Source: Oscillospiraceae bacterium
GTDB lineage: Bacteria; Bacillota; Clostridia; Oscillospirales; Oscillospiraceae
Length of the DNA stretch: 64,000 bases
Assembly: GCA_017458065.1 (NCBI GenBank)
Contig: JAFTGD010000010.1
Location: 62,001-126,000 of the forward strand
Direction of reading: 5' to 3'
Shown: piece after piece, positions 51,293-60,565 of the stretch
Position numbering within the stretch: the first letter of the stretch is position 1
Layout: every line of letters starts with the position of its first letter
Notes under the pieces: model-generated
The model's input: the letters and a program-made list of their open reading frames with translations, nothing else
Told to the model about the DNA's origin: nothing
Database searches by the model: none
Program-made: the position numbers and the translations under genes

Positions 51293-52393
51293 GTGAAAGT
51301 CGTACTGCAGAACCTGACCAAGAAGTTCCCAAACCGCAACAAAAAGGGCGACGACGTCATCGCCGTCAATGACTTTACATTTGAGATTCCCGACGGCAAG
51401 CTCATCGGCCTGCTGGGGCCCTCCGGCTGCGGCAAGAGCACCACGCTGAACCTGATCTGCGGTCTGGAGAAGCCCACCAGCGGCAGGATCTTTTTCGGCG
51501 AGGACGATGTGACCAATCTCCCGCCCGAGAACCGCGGCGTGGGGCTGGTGTTTCAGAACTACGCGCTCTATCCCCACCTCACCGTCCGGCAGAACATTCT
51601 CTTCCCGCTTCAGAACCTGAAGGGCGCGGCGAAGCTCTCGAAGGCCGAGATGCTGCGCAAAGCGGACGAGGCGGCGAAGCTGGTGCAGATCGACGGGCTC
51701 ATGGACCGCAAGCCCAGCGAGATGTCCGGCGGCCAGCAGCAGCGTGTGGCCATCGCCCGGGCACTGGTGAAAATGCCGAAGGTCCTGCTCCTCGACGAGC
51801 CGCTCTCGAACCTGGACGCGCGCCTGCGCCTGCAGACCAGGGAGGAGATCCGCCGCATCCAGCGGGACACCGGCATCACCACCATTTTTGTCACCCACGA
51901 CCAGGAAGAGGCCATGAGCATCTCCGACATGATTGTCGTGATGAAAGACGGCATTGTCCAGCAGATCGGCAAGCCTCAGGACGTCTATGACAATCCCATC
52001 AACCTCTTTGTCGCAAAGTTTCTGGGCACGCCGCCCATCAACGTGTTCGAGGGTCGTGTCTCCGGCGGCAGACTGTATGTCGGCGACGACGAGGTCCTGC
52101 GTGTGAGCGGAGCGGAGGATCAGCCCGTCTATGTCGGCATCCGGCCCGAGGGCTTTATTCCCCAGGAGGCGGGGCCCCTCTGCTGCCTGCTCTCCGGCGT
52201 GGAGGTCATGGGCCGCGACACCAGCGTCGTCTCCTCCCATCCCGCCGCCGTCAGCGTCAATGTCCGCTCCATCATCGCCGCCGATTATCCCATCAACCGC
52301 GAGGCGGAGACCGTGCGCTTCGCGCTCAAGCCGTACAAGGTCTATCTCTTCCGCAAAGACACGGAAGAGCGGATCCCCTTTGAGGCGGTCTGA
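51293..52393 (+). CDS. sugar-type ABC transporter ATPase (MsmK/UgpC-like)
   Basis: A 366-residue ATPase. GPSGCGKSTT is Walker A, MSGGQQQRVAIARAL the signature and KVLLLDEPLSNLD Walker B; VTHDQEEAM carries the switch His. The C-terminal TOBE/OB region typical of MsmK and UgpC follows. The start is GTG at 51293 (AAGGGAT upstream). It heads an operon with two permeases and a binding lipoprotein, so the substrate is probably a carbohydrate, polyol or glycerophosphate-like compound. Confidence 0.88.
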   Translation: MKVVLQNLTKKFPNRNKKGDDVIAVNDFTFEIPDGKLIGLLGPSGCGKSTTLNLICGLEKPTSGRIFFGEDDVTNLPPENRGVGLVFQNYALYPHLTVRQNILFPLQNLKGAAKLSKAEMLRKADEAAKLVQIDGLMDRKPSEMSGGQQQRVAIARALVKMPKVLLLDEPLSNLDARLRLQTREEIRRIQRDTGITTIFVTHDQEEAMSISDMIVVMKDGIVQQIGKPQDVYDNPINLFVAKFLGTPPINVFEGRVSGGRLYVGDDEVLRVSGAEDQPVYVGIRPEGFIPQEAGPLCCLLSGVEVMGRDTSVVSSHPAAVSVNVRSIIAADYPINREAETVRFALKPYKVYLFRKDTEERIPFEAV

Positions 52394-52410
52394 CCGAAGA
52401 GGAGCGCGGT

Positions 52411-53301
52411 ATGGAAAACAAGAACTGGAAGGCCTGGCTGTACCTGCTGCCGGCCATTGCGTTTCTCGGGGTGTTCATGGTCTATCCGCTGGTGGACGTG
52501 CTGGTGTATTCCTTTGAAGAGGGCTACAACTCCGCGTCCCAGACCTTCTTCGGTACCGGCCTGTATAACTACTCCTACGTCCTGCACGATCCCTACTTCC
52601 TGCAGGCGGTGAAGAACACCTTCATCCTCGTCATCATCACGGTCCCCGTCTCCACGGGCATCGCCCTGCTCATTTCCCTGGGGCTCAACTCGATCAAGGG
52701 CCTGCGGGATCTGTACCAGACGGTGTTCTTCCTTCCCTATGTGACCAACACCCTCGCCGTCGGCCTGGTGTTCATGATCCTCTTCAAGAAGACCCCCTAT
52801 TCCGACGGTCTGGTGAACCTGCTGATCAACTGGTTCGGCGGTGAGAGCGTGGACTTCATCGACGGCCCCTACTGGGCCAAGATGTTTGTCATGTGCTTCT
52901 ATACGGTCTGGGTGGTCATGCCCTTCAAGATCCTGATCCTGACCTCGGCCCTGGCCTCGGTGAACCAGGACTACTACAACGCCGCCAAGATCGATGGCAC
53001 CTCCCGCTGGCGCACCTTCACCCGCATCACGCTGCCGATGATCTCCCCGATGATCTTCTACCTCATCATCACCGGCTTCATCGGCGCCTTCAAAGCCTAC
53101 AGCGACGAGGTCGCCCTCTTTGGCACGGACCTGAACGCCGCTGGGATGAACACCATCGTCGGCTATGTCTACGACATGCTCTACGGCGACAGCGGCGGCT
53201 ATCCCTCCTATGCCTCGGCCGCGGCGCTGATCCTCTTCGCCATCGTTTTCACCATCACCGTCATCAACCTGCTCATCAGCAGGAAGAACGTCCATTACTG
53301 A
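52411..53301 (+). CDS. ABC transporter permease, MalF/UgpA type
   Basis: A 296-residue permease with about six membrane helices. The EAA loop is near NAAKIDGTSRWRTFTRITLPMISP. It starts 17 bases after the ATPase stop. Confidence 0.9.
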   Translation: MENKNWKAWLYLLPAIAFLGVFMVYPLVDVLVYSFEEGYNSASQTFFGTGLYNYSYVLHDPYFLQAVKNTFILVIITVPVSTGIALLISLGLNSIKGLRDLYQTVFFLPYVTNTLAVGLVFMILFKKTPYSDGLVNLLINWFGGESVDFIDGPYWAKMFVMCFYTVWVVMPFKILILTSALASVNQDYYNAAKIDGTSRWRTFTRITLPMISPMIFYLIITGFIGAFKAYSDEVALFGTDLNAAGMNTIVGYVYDMLYGDSGGYPSYASAAALILFAIVFTITVINLLISRKNVHY

Positions 53302-53316
53302 GGGAGGTGACGCACT

Positions 53317-54180
53317 GTGGAATACGAACAGATCGAACAGCGTGCCCGCCGTCGGGAGCAAACCCGCAAAACCCTCACCTACTTTTTCCTGAGCATCTGG
53401 GCGCTGATTGTGCTCTTCCCGTTCTACTGGATGGTCCTGAGCTCGCTGAAAAGCTACAGCGCCTATAACTCGGAGTACATCCCGAAGTTCTACACCTTCG
53501 CGCCGACCTTCCAGAACTACAGGGACGCCTTCACCGCCGTCCCGCTGGGCCGGTATTTTACCAACACCCTGATCTTCACCCTCGCGACCACGGCCATCAT
53601 GCTGGTGGTAATCCTGTTTGCGGCCTTCGCCTTTGCAAGGCTGGACTTTCCGGGGAAGAACGTGGTCTTCGCGCTGTTCCTCGCGCTGATGATGATCCCG
53701 AACGAACTTGTCATCATCACCAACTTTGTCACCATTACCGACTGGGGGCTGCGCAACACCTTCACAGGTCTGATTCTCCCCTCGGTCACCTCGGTGTTCT
53801 ATATCTATCTGCTGAAGGAAAACTTTGAGCAGATCCCGGACGAGCTCTACAAAGCGGCCAAAATAGACGGCACCTCGGACCTCAAGTACCTCTTCAAGGT
53901 CATGCTCCCCATCTGCCAGCCCACCATGGTCACCATCACGATCCTCAAGGTCATCGAGTGCTGGAACTCCTACGTCTGGCCACGGCTCATCACCGACGAC
54001 GAGGCCTACTTCCTGGTCTCCAACGGCATCCAGGAGATCCGGGAGAACGGCTTCGGCCGCGAGAACATCCCCGCCATGATGGCGGCGGTGGTGGTCATCT
54101 CGGTGCCGCTCATTGTCCTCTTCCTGATCTTCCGCAAGAAGGTCATGGCGGGCGTGTCGAGAGGAGGGACCAAGGGATGA
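53317..54180 (+). CDS. ABC transporter permease, MalG/UgpE type
   Basis: A 287-residue permease with six helices and the EAA loop YKAAKIDGTSDLKYLFKVMLPICQP. The start is GTG at 53317, with GGGAGGTG upstream. Its stop codon overlaps the lipoprotein's ATG (ATGA). Confidence 0.9.
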   Translation: MEYEQIEQRARRREQTRKTLTYFFLSIWALIVLFPFYWMVLSSLKSYSAYNSEYIPKFYTFAPTFQNYRDAFTAVPLGRYFTNTLIFTLATTAIMLVVILFAAFAFARLDFPGKNVVFALFLALMMIPNELVIITNFVTITDWGLRNTFTGLILPSVTSVFYIYLLKENFEQIPDELYKAAKIDGTSDLKYLFKVMLPICQPTMVTITILKVIECWNSYVWPRLITDDEAYFLVSNGIQEIRENGFGRENIPAMMAAVVVISVPLIVLFLIFRKKVMAGVSRGGTKG

Positions 54181-55766
54181 AAAAGTCTCTGCTCGCGCTC
54201 CTTCTCCTCGCCGCGCTGCTCCTGACCGGCTGCCACGGCTCCAGAGAGCGCAACGCCTTTGCTGTGCCCGAGAGCTTCGACACCAGCCGGCACTACGACA
54301 TCACTTTCTGGGCCAAGAACGACACCAACAAGGTCCAGACCGCGATCTACCAGAAGGCCATCGCGGATTTCCAGGCGCTGTACCCCAACATCACGGTGAA
54401 CATGCGCCTCTACACCGACTACGGCCGGATCTACAACGATGTCATCACCAACATCGCCACCAACACCACGCCGAATGTCTGCATCACTTATCCGGACCAC
54501 ATCGCGACCTATATGACCGGCGCAGACGTCGTCGTCCCTCTGGACGACCTGTTCGCCGACAGCAAGTACGGCCTCGGCGGGTCGGAGCTCCGCTTTGACG
54601 CGCCCGCGGTCGACGAGATCATTTCTCAGTTCCTCTCCGAGTGCAGCATCGGGGAAACCCACTACGCCATCCCCTACATGCGCTCCACCGAAGCCTGTTT
54701 TGTGAACAAGACCTTGGTGGAGAAGCTGGGCTACACTCTGCCGGAAGTCCTGACCTGGGACTTTGTCTGGGAGGTCTCGGACGCCGCCACGGCGCAGGAT
54801 GCCGCCGGCAACTATCTGCTCAACGGCCAGAAGGTCATGATCCCCTTCCTCTATAAGTCCACCGACAACATGATGATCCAGATGCTGCGCCAGAAGGATG
54901 CGGGCTATTCTACGGAAAACGGAGGGATCCTGATCTTCAACGACACTACAAGAGAGCTGCTCTCCGGCATTGCCGGCCATGTGAAGAAGGGCGCCTTCTC
55001 TACCTTCAAGATCTCCAGCTACCCGGCAAACTTCCTGAACGCGGGGCAGTGCGTCTTTGCCGTGGACTCGACCGCCGGCGCCACCTGGATGGGCTCGGAC
55101 GCGCCGCTGCTGGATATCAGCGCGGATAAGGTCGTGCAGTTTGAGACCGCGGTGCTCCCGATCCCGCAGTTTGACCCGGAGCACCCCGCCATGATCTCGC
55201 AGGGCCCCTCGGTCTGCGTGTTCAACAAGTCCGACCCGCAGGAGGTGCTCGCCTCCTGGCTCTTCGCCCAGTACCTGCTGACAAACGACGTGCAGATTGC
55301 CTATGCCGAAACCGAGGGCTATGTCCCCGTCACGGCCAAGGCGCAGAACAGCGAGGAGTATCAGGACTATCTGAGCCGCGCCGGCGAGGACAACGACACC
55401 CATTACGATGTCAAGATCGCCGCCTCCAGTCTGCTGCTCTCGAACACCGAGAACACCTTTACCACGCCTGTGTTCAACGGCTCCACCTCGCTGCGGGACG
55501 CCGCGGGCCAGATGATCGAGGACGTGACCAAGTCTGTCCGCCGGAAGCAGACCGTGAACGACGCCTACCTCGACAAGCTATTTCACGACGTCAATTCGCT
55601 CTACCGCCTGGACCAGATCAGCGTCTCGGCCTCCGGCGGCAGGGCGGACCTCGGTCCCCTGCCCTCCACGTCGGTCGCCCTGCTCACGACCCTCGCCGCG
55701 GTCTGGACGCTGATCCTCGTCTATGTCGTCTTCGACCGGCTCTGGAAGAAGCGCAGCAGGAAATAG
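54177..55766 (+). CDS. ABC transporter substrate-binding lipoprotein with C-terminal membrane helix
   Basis: A 529-residue extracellular solute-binding protein. The signal peptide ends in a lipobox with C19 (LLTGC). The body is a two-lobe fold as in family-1 sugar-binding proteins (DITFWAKNDTNKVQT; YPNITVNMRLYTDYG). Unusually, residues about 499-522 form a second hydrophobic helix followed by basic residues, so the protein would be anchored at both ends. It overlaps the upstream permease as ATGA and ends the operon. Substrate unknown. Confidence 0.85.
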   Translation: MKKSLLALLLLAALLLTGCHGSRERNAFAVPESFDTSRHYDITFWAKNDTNKVQTAIYQKAIADFQALYPNITVNMRLYTDYGRIYNDVITNIATNTTPNVCITYPDHIATYMTGADVVVPLDDLFADSKYGLGGSELRFDAPAVDEIISQFLSECSIGETHYAIPYMRSTEACFVNKTLVEKLGYTLPEVLTWDFVWEVSDAATAQDAAGNYLLNGQKVMIPFLYKSTDNMMIQMLRQKDAGYSTENGGILIFNDTTRELLSGIAGHVKKGAFSTFKISSYPANFLNAGQCVFAVDSTAGATWMGSDAPLLDISADKVVQFETAVLPIPQFDPEHPAMISQGPSVCVFNKSDPQEVLASWLFAQYLLTNDVQIAYAETEGYVPVTAKAQNSEEYQDYLSRAGEDNDTHYDVKIAASSLLLSNTENTFTTPVFNGSTSLRDAAGQMIEDVTKSVRRKQTVNDAYLDKLFHDVNSLYRLDQISVSASGGRADLGPLPSTSVALLTTLAAVWTLILVYVVFDRLWKKRSRK

Positions 55767-55801
55767 CCGCCGGGCCATTTCCTTAAAAATGCGATATCAT
55801 C

Positions 55802-55829
55802 TTGATTTTCCCGCCCGTTCGGCTATAAT
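55802..55829 (+). promoter_or_regulatory. promoter of the lipoprotein gene
   Basis: TTGATT (55802-55807), a 16-base spacer and TATAAT (55824-55829), followed by a short leader containing small hairpins. Confidence 0.55.
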
Positions 55830-55901
55830 GTGCATGTTCCGAAAGGGACAGAACCGGGTGTCCGCACCCAGACTTCATTCTGATTGAGGAGGAAGAAAAA
55901 C

Positions 55902-56726
55902 ATGAAAAAATATCTTGCACTGATCCTGGCGCTGGTCATGGTTCTTGCCCTGGCTGCCTGCGGCCAGACTGCGCAGCCTGCAGCCACAGAGGCCCCTGCC
56001 GCGTCTGAAGCGCCCGCCGCTGAAGAACCGGCCGCCGAAGAAGCCGCTCCCGTTGAGGAGCCCGCCGCTGAGGAAGAGCCCGCTGAGATCGAAGTCAGCC
56101 CCATGAGCTATGCCGAGTTTGAGGCCGCCGCCATTGACGATCCCGTCTGTGTCGAGACCTATGTCCAGGCCAAGCAGAGCTGGTGGGACGACAAGGCCAC
56201 CGTCTATACCCAGGACGGAGACGGCGCCTACTTCCTGTACAACATGGCATGCTCTGAGGAAGACTTTGCCAAGCTCGTTCCCGGCCAGAAGATCCGCGTC
56301 ACCGGCTACAAGGCCGAGTGGTCCGGCGAGGTCGAGATCGTAGACGCGAGCTTTGAGCTGCTGGACGGCGACAGCTTTGTCGCCGAGCCCGTCGATGTGA
56401 CCGACCTGCTGGGCAAGGATGAGCTCATCGCGCATCAGAATCAGCTGGTCGCCTTCAAGGGCATGACCGTCGAGGCCTATGACGAAAACGGCGCCGCCTT
56501 CGCCTACAAGAACGAGGCGGACAAGACCGACGACCTGTACTTCAAGGTCTCCAAGGACGGCCAGACCTACGACTTCTGCGTGGAGTACTATCTCTGCAAC
56601 GAAGAGACCGAGGTCTACAAGGCAGTCGAGAACCTGAAGGTCGGCGACACGGTCGATCTTGAGGGCTTCCTCTACTGGTATGAGGGGCCGAACCCCCACA
56701 TCACCAGTGTGACCGCCGCAGCCTGA
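55902..56726 (+). CDS. lipoprotein with acidic Ala/Pro linker and OB-fold-like domain
   Basis: A 274-residue lipoprotein: signal peptide, lipobox LAAC at about 18-21, then a 45-residue linker of Ala, Glu and Pro with loose repeats. After about residue 65 come two similar segments (CVETYVQAKQSWWDDKATVY...; YFKVSKDGQTYDFCVEYYL) with the look of OB-fold or beta-barrel repeats. No family is identified with certainty. GAGGAGG fixes the ATG at 55902. It has its own promoter and terminator, so it is not simply part of the transporter operon. Confidence 0.68.
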   Translation: MKKYLALILALVMVLALAACGQTAQPAATEAPAASEAPAAEEPAAEEAAPVEEPAAEEEPAEIEVSPMSYAEFEAAAIDDPVCVETYVQAKQSWWDDKATVYTQDGDGAYFLYNMACSEEDFAKLVPGQKIRVTGYKAEWSGEVEIVDASFELLDGDSFVAEPVDVTDLLGKDELIAHQNQLVAFKGMTVEAYDENGAAFAYKNEADKTDDLYFKVSKDGQTYDFCVEYYLCNEETEVYKAVENLKVGDTVDLEGFLYWYEGPNPHITSVTAAA

Positions 56727-56741
56727 TCACAAGATCACCAG

Positions 56742-56762
56742 TCCACCGGCCCCGCCGGTGGA
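56742..56762 (+). terminator. terminator of the lipoprotein gene
   Basis: A 9-bp stem TCCACCGGC/GCCGGTGGA with a three-base loop, then TTTTT. Confidence 0.8.
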
Positions 56763-56785
56763 TTTTTCATATCTAAAGCGAAACT

Positions 56786-56814
56786 GAGGCCCATGCGCGA
56801 TGCGCATGGGCCTC
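56786..56814 (-). terminator. hairpin after PFOR copy 2
   Basis: A perfect 13-bp stem with a three-base loop, 50 bases after the PFOR stop codon. The reverse-strand tail is AGTTTCG, only weakly U-rich. Confidence 0.55.
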
Positions 56815-56863
56815 GTTGCTATCGGTATGGTATTTGCTGTTTTTCCGTCTCGATATTCGGAAC

Positions 56864-59800
56864 TCAGTCAGCCATGGCCTTGTAGGTGGCAAAGCGTTTG
56901 GCGCACTGCTCCTCAGCCAGCTTGAACAGCACCTCGGCGCGCTCGGGGAAGGTTCTGGTCAGCGCAGCGAAGCGGACCTCGCCCATCATGAACTCACGCA
57001 GCTTGCCGTTGGGCTCGCGGCTGTCCAGCACGAAGGGGTTCTTGCCCTCGTCGATGTTCTCGGGGATGTAGCGGTACAGCGGCCAGTATCCGCACTCCAC
57101 CGCCAGCTTCTCTTCCAGCTGGGCCTTGCCCATGCCGTTGGAGATGCCGTGGTTGATGCAGGGCGCGTAGGCGATGATCAGGGACGGACCCTTGTGGGCT
57201 TCGGCTTCCTTCAGCGCGGTGACGAGCTGGGCAGGGTTCGCGCCCATGGCGACCTTGGCGACATAGACGTTGTCGTAGGCCATGGCGATGCGGCCCAGAT
57301 CCTTCTTCGCGGTCTCTTTGCCGGCGTTGGCAAACTGCGCCGTAGCGCCGATGGCCGTCGCCTTGGAGGCCTGTCCGCCGGTATTGGAATAGACCTCGGT
57401 GTCCACAACGAGGATGTTGACGTCGATGCCGGAGGCCAGGACGTGGTCCAGACCGCCGTAGCCGATGTCATAGGCCCAGCCGTCGCCGCCGTACATCCAG
57501 ATGGCCTTCTTCACGAGGGCGTCGGTGCGGTCCTTGAGGAACTTGACATCGGCGCTGTCGTCGGCCGTCGCGGCCAGGACATCCTTCAGCGCGTCGGAGA
57601 CCTCTCGGGTCTGATCGGGGTCGTCGCCCTTCTCGAGCCAGGCGGCGAGCGCCTGCTTCAGCGCCTCGTCCTCGGTCGCGGCCAGCGCGGCCTCGGCGTG
57701 CATCTTTGCCTGGCGGCGCATCTGCGCCACGGACAGGTACATGCCCATGCCGTACTCGGCGTTGTTCTCAAACAGGGAGTTGGAGGGGGCGGGGCCGTAG
57801 CCCTTGACGGTCTTGGCATAGGGGAAGGCCGGTGTGGAAGAGCCGACAACATAGGTGCAGCCCGTGGCGTCGGCGATGTACATTCTCTCGCCGAAGAGCT
57901 GGGTCATCAGCTTCATGTACGGGGCCTCGCCGCAGCCGGCGCAGGAGCCGTTGAACTCGTAAAGCGGACGCTCGAACTGGCTGCCCTTGACGGTGAACTT
58001 GTTCATCGGGTTCTTCTTCTCTGGCAGCGCGATCAGGTAATCCCAGTTCGGCTGCTCGTGCATCTGGCTCTCCAGCGGCTCCATCACGAGGGCCTTGTTC
58101 TTGGCCATGCAGACGTTGGCGCAGGAGGAGCAGCCCTGGCAGTCGACCGGGTCGACCTGGATGCGGTAGGTGTAGCCCTCAAAGCCCTTGCCGACGGCCT
58201 TGTTGGTGACCATGCCCTCGGGGGCGGCGGCTTTCTCTTCCTCCGTCAGCAGGAAGGGACGGATGGCTGCGTGCGGACAGACAAACGAGCACATGTTGCA
58301 GCCGATACAGTTCTCGGGGATCCACTTCGGCACGTTGGTGGCGATGCCGCGGCGCTCGTACTTGGAGGTCTCGACCGGGGAGACGCCGTCGGCGTAATCC
58401 ATGAAGCAGGAGACGGGGATCTTGTCGCCGTACTGGTTGTTGACCGGGATCTGGATCTCGCGGATGTACTTCGGCAGCGTCGGGTCGATGACGATCTCCT
58501 CATCCTTCAGCTCGGCCCAGCCTGCGGGCACCTGGACCTCATGGACATAGTCGAGGCCGGCGTCCACGGCGGCGCAGTTCATGTTGACGATCTTCTCGCC
58601 CTTCTTGGAGTAGGTCTTGACGATGGCGGCCTTCATGTACTCGACGGCCTCGTCAATGGGCATGACGCCGGAGAGCTTGAAGAACGCGGACTGCAGCACG
58701 GTGTTCGTGCGGTTGCCAAGGCCGATCCTGGCCGCGATGTCCGTGGCGTCAATGGTGTAGAACTTGATATTGTTCTGAGCAATGATGCGCTTTGCGCGGT
58801 TCGGCAGATGCTCCTCGAGACCGGCCATATCCCAGTCGGTGTTCAGCAGGAAGGTGCCGCCCTTCTTGATCTCGCTGACGATGTCAAAGCTCTTCATATA
58901 GCTCTGCTTGTGGCAGGCGACAAAGTCCGCCATCGTGACATAGTAGGTGGAGCGGATGGGCTCGTGGCCGAAGCGCAGGTGGCTCTTGGTCACGCCGCCG
59001 GACTTCTTGCTGTCGTACTCGAAGTAGGCCTGGGCGTACTGGTCGGTGTTGTCGCCGATGATCTTGATGGAGTTCTTGTTGGCGCCGACAGTCCCGTCAG
59101 ATCCGAGACCCCAGAACTTGCAGGAGATGATGGACTTACCGGAGGTGACGATGTTCTCGCCGACCGGCAGGGAGGTGAAGGTCACGTCGTCGTTGATGCC
59201 GACGGTAAAGTGGTTCTTCTGCTCGCCGGTCATGTTGTCGAAGACGGCTTTCACATGGGCGGGGATGGTGTCCTTGGAGGAGAGGCCGTAGCGTCCGCCG
59301 AGGATCTTCACCTTGCGGTCCGACTCGGAGAAGGCGGTGCAGACATCCTCGAACAGAGGCTCGCCGGCGCTGCCGGGCTCCTTGGTGCGGTCGAGGACGG
59401 TGATGGTCTTCACGGTCTCGGGCAGGGCCTCCAGCAGATGAGAGGCGGAGAACGGACGGTACAGATGGACCTGCACCATGCCGACCTTCTCGCCCTTCGC
59501 GGTCAGGTAGTCCACGACTTCCATCATGGTCTCGCAGACAGAGCCCATCGCGATCACGACGCGCTCGGCATCGGGTGCGCCGTAGTAGTTGAAGAGCTTG
59601 TAAGTCCGGCCGGTGAGAGCGCTGATGGCGTCCATCTGCTCCTGCACGATGGCGGGCAGGGCGTTGTAGGCGGTGTTGCAGGCCTCGCGGGACTGGAAGA
59701 AGGTGTCCGGGTTCTGCAGAGTGGAGCGGATGGTCGGGTGCTCGGAGTTCAGCGCGTGGTCCTTGAAGCGCTTCACGGCGTCCCAGTCAAGCAGCTTGCC

Positions 59801-60379
59801 CAGGTCCTCATAGTCCAGGACCTCGATCTTCTGCAGCTCGTGGGAGGTGCGGAAGCCGTCGAAGAAGTGCTGGAACGGGATGGATCCCTTGATGGCCGAC
59901 AGGTGGGCCACCGCCGCCATATCCATGCACTCCTGTACGCTGGAGGAGGCCAGCTGGGCAAAGCCCGTCTGACGACATGCCATCACGTCGCTCTGGTCGC
60001 CGAAGATGGAGATCGAGTGTGTACCGACGGTACGGGCGGAGACATGCATCACGCCCGGCAGCATGGAGCCCGCAATGCGGAACATCGGCGGGATCATCAG
60101 CATCAGGCCCTGGGAGGCGGTGAAGGTGGTCGCCAGAGACCCTGTCTCGAGCGCGCCGTGCATGGCGCCGCAGGCGCCGGCCTCGCTCTGCAGCTCAACC
60201 AGCTGGACCGGCTGACCGAAGAGGTTCTTTCTCCCGTGGGCAGCCCAGTCGTCGACATGGTCCGCCATGGGGCTGGACGGGGTGATCGGATAGATTGTGG
60301 AGACCTCGGTAAACGCATACGCGACATATGCGGCGGCCTCGTTGCCGTCCATGGTTTTCATGACTTTTTTCGTGCTCAT
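56864..60379 (-). CDS. nifJ: pyruvate:ferredoxin (flavodoxin) oxidoreductase, copy 2
   Basis: A 1171-residue PFOR, the second in this window. Motifs are parallel to copy 1: YPITPSSPMADHVDDW, CIGCNMCSFVCPHA and CQGCSSCANVC for two 4Fe-4S clusters, CAGCGEAPYMKL for the third, GDGWAYDIGYGG and DTEVYSNTGGQ for thiamine pyrophosphate. AGGAGA precedes the ATG at 60379, so the hydrophobic upstream extension of the frame is not coding. The second ferredoxin motif and central region differ clearly from copy 1, so they are old paralogues, not a recent duplication. One may prefer another 2-oxoacid. Confidence 0.93.
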   Translation of the reverse strand: MSTKKVMKTMDGNEAAAYVAYAFTEVSTIYPITPSSPMADHVDDWAAHGRKNLFGQPVQLVELQSEAGACGAMHGALETGSLATTFTASQGLMLMIPPMFRIAGSMLPGVMHVSARTVGTHSISIFGDQSDVMACRQTGFAQLASSSVQECMDMAAVAHLSAIKGSIPFQHFFDGFRTSHELQKIEVLDYEDLGKLLDWDAVKRFKDHALNSEHPTIRSTLQNPDTFFQSREACNTAYNALPAIVQEQMDAISALTGRTYKLFNYYGAPDAERVVIAMGSVCETMMEVVDYLTAKGEKVGMVQVHLYRPFSASHLLEALPETVKTITVLDRTKEPGSAGEPLFEDVCTAFSESDRKVKILGGRYGLSSKDTIPAHVKAVFDNMTGEQKNHFTVGINDDVTFTSLPVGENIVTSGKSIISCKFWGLGSDGTVGANKNSIKIIGDNTDQYAQAYFEYDSKKSGGVTKSHLRFGHEPIRSTYYVTMADFVACHKQSYMKSFDIVSEIKKGGTFLLNTDWDMAGLEEHLPNRAKRIIAQNNIKFYTIDATDIAARIGLGNRTNTVLQSAFFKLSGVMPIDEAVEYMKAAIVKTYSKKGEKIVNMNCAAVDAGLDYVHEVQVPAGWAELKDEEIVIDPTLPKYIREIQIPVNNQYGDKIPVSCFMDYADGVSPVETSKYERRGIATNVPKWIPENCIGCNMCSFVCPHAAIRPFLLTEEEKAAAPEGMVTNKAVGKGFEGYTYRIQVDPVDCQGCSSCANVCMAKNKALVMEPLESQMHEQPNWDYLIALPEKKNPMNKFTVKGSQFERPLYEFNGSCAGCGEAPYMKLMTQLFGERMYIADATGCTYVVGSSTPAFPYAKTVKGYGPAPSNSLFENNAEYGMGMYLSVAQMRRQAKMHAEAALAATEDEALKQALAAWLEKGDDPDQTREVSDALKDVLAATADDSADVKFLKDRTDALVKKAIWMYGGDGWAYDIGYGGLDHVLASGIDVNILVVDTEVYSNTGGQASKATAIGATAQFANAGKETAKKDLGRIAMAYDNVYVAKVAMGANPAQLVTALKEAEAHKGPSLIIAYAPCINHGISNGMGKAQLEEKLAVECGYWPLYRYIPENIDEGKNPFVLDSREPNGKLREFMMGEVRFAALTRTFPERAEVLFKLAEEQCAKRFATYKAMAD

Positions 60380-60437
60380 GTTTCTCTCCTTTTCCAAATG
60401 TATTGTTCCCTTTCCGGGATGATGAGCATGATATGTT

Positions 60438-60466
60438 ATTATATACAAGAATAAGAAAAATGTAAA
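60438..60466 (-). promoter_or_regulatory. promoter of PFOR copy 2
   Basis: Reverse-strand TTTACA (60466-60461), a 17-base spacer and TATAAT (60443-60438). Confidence 0.65.
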
Positions 60467-60497
60467 TAAAACAAGCATAAAAAATGCTGCATTCCGC

Positions 60498-60527
60498 TTG
60501 TCAAATCTTTCTTCTCTGTGCTATCAT
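60498..60527 (+). promoter_or_regulatory. promoter of the lipoate ligase gene
   Basis: TTGTCA (60498-60503), an 18-base spacer and TATCAT (60522-60527), divergent from the PFOR promoter. Confidence 0.5.
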
Positions 60528-60565
60528 GTGCTTTGCCAAGTCGAAAAATGAAGGATGTGATTCTG

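Noticed and set aside
54006-55403. 465-codon reverse frame opposite the binding lipoprotein
   Set aside because: Shadow frame; the plus strand has signal peptide, lipobox and operon overlap.
56816-60454. 1200-codon plus-strand frame opposite PFOR copy 2
   Set aside because: Antisense shadow of a GC-rich gene, with Leu/Val/Gly/Asp-biased composition and no ribosome site.
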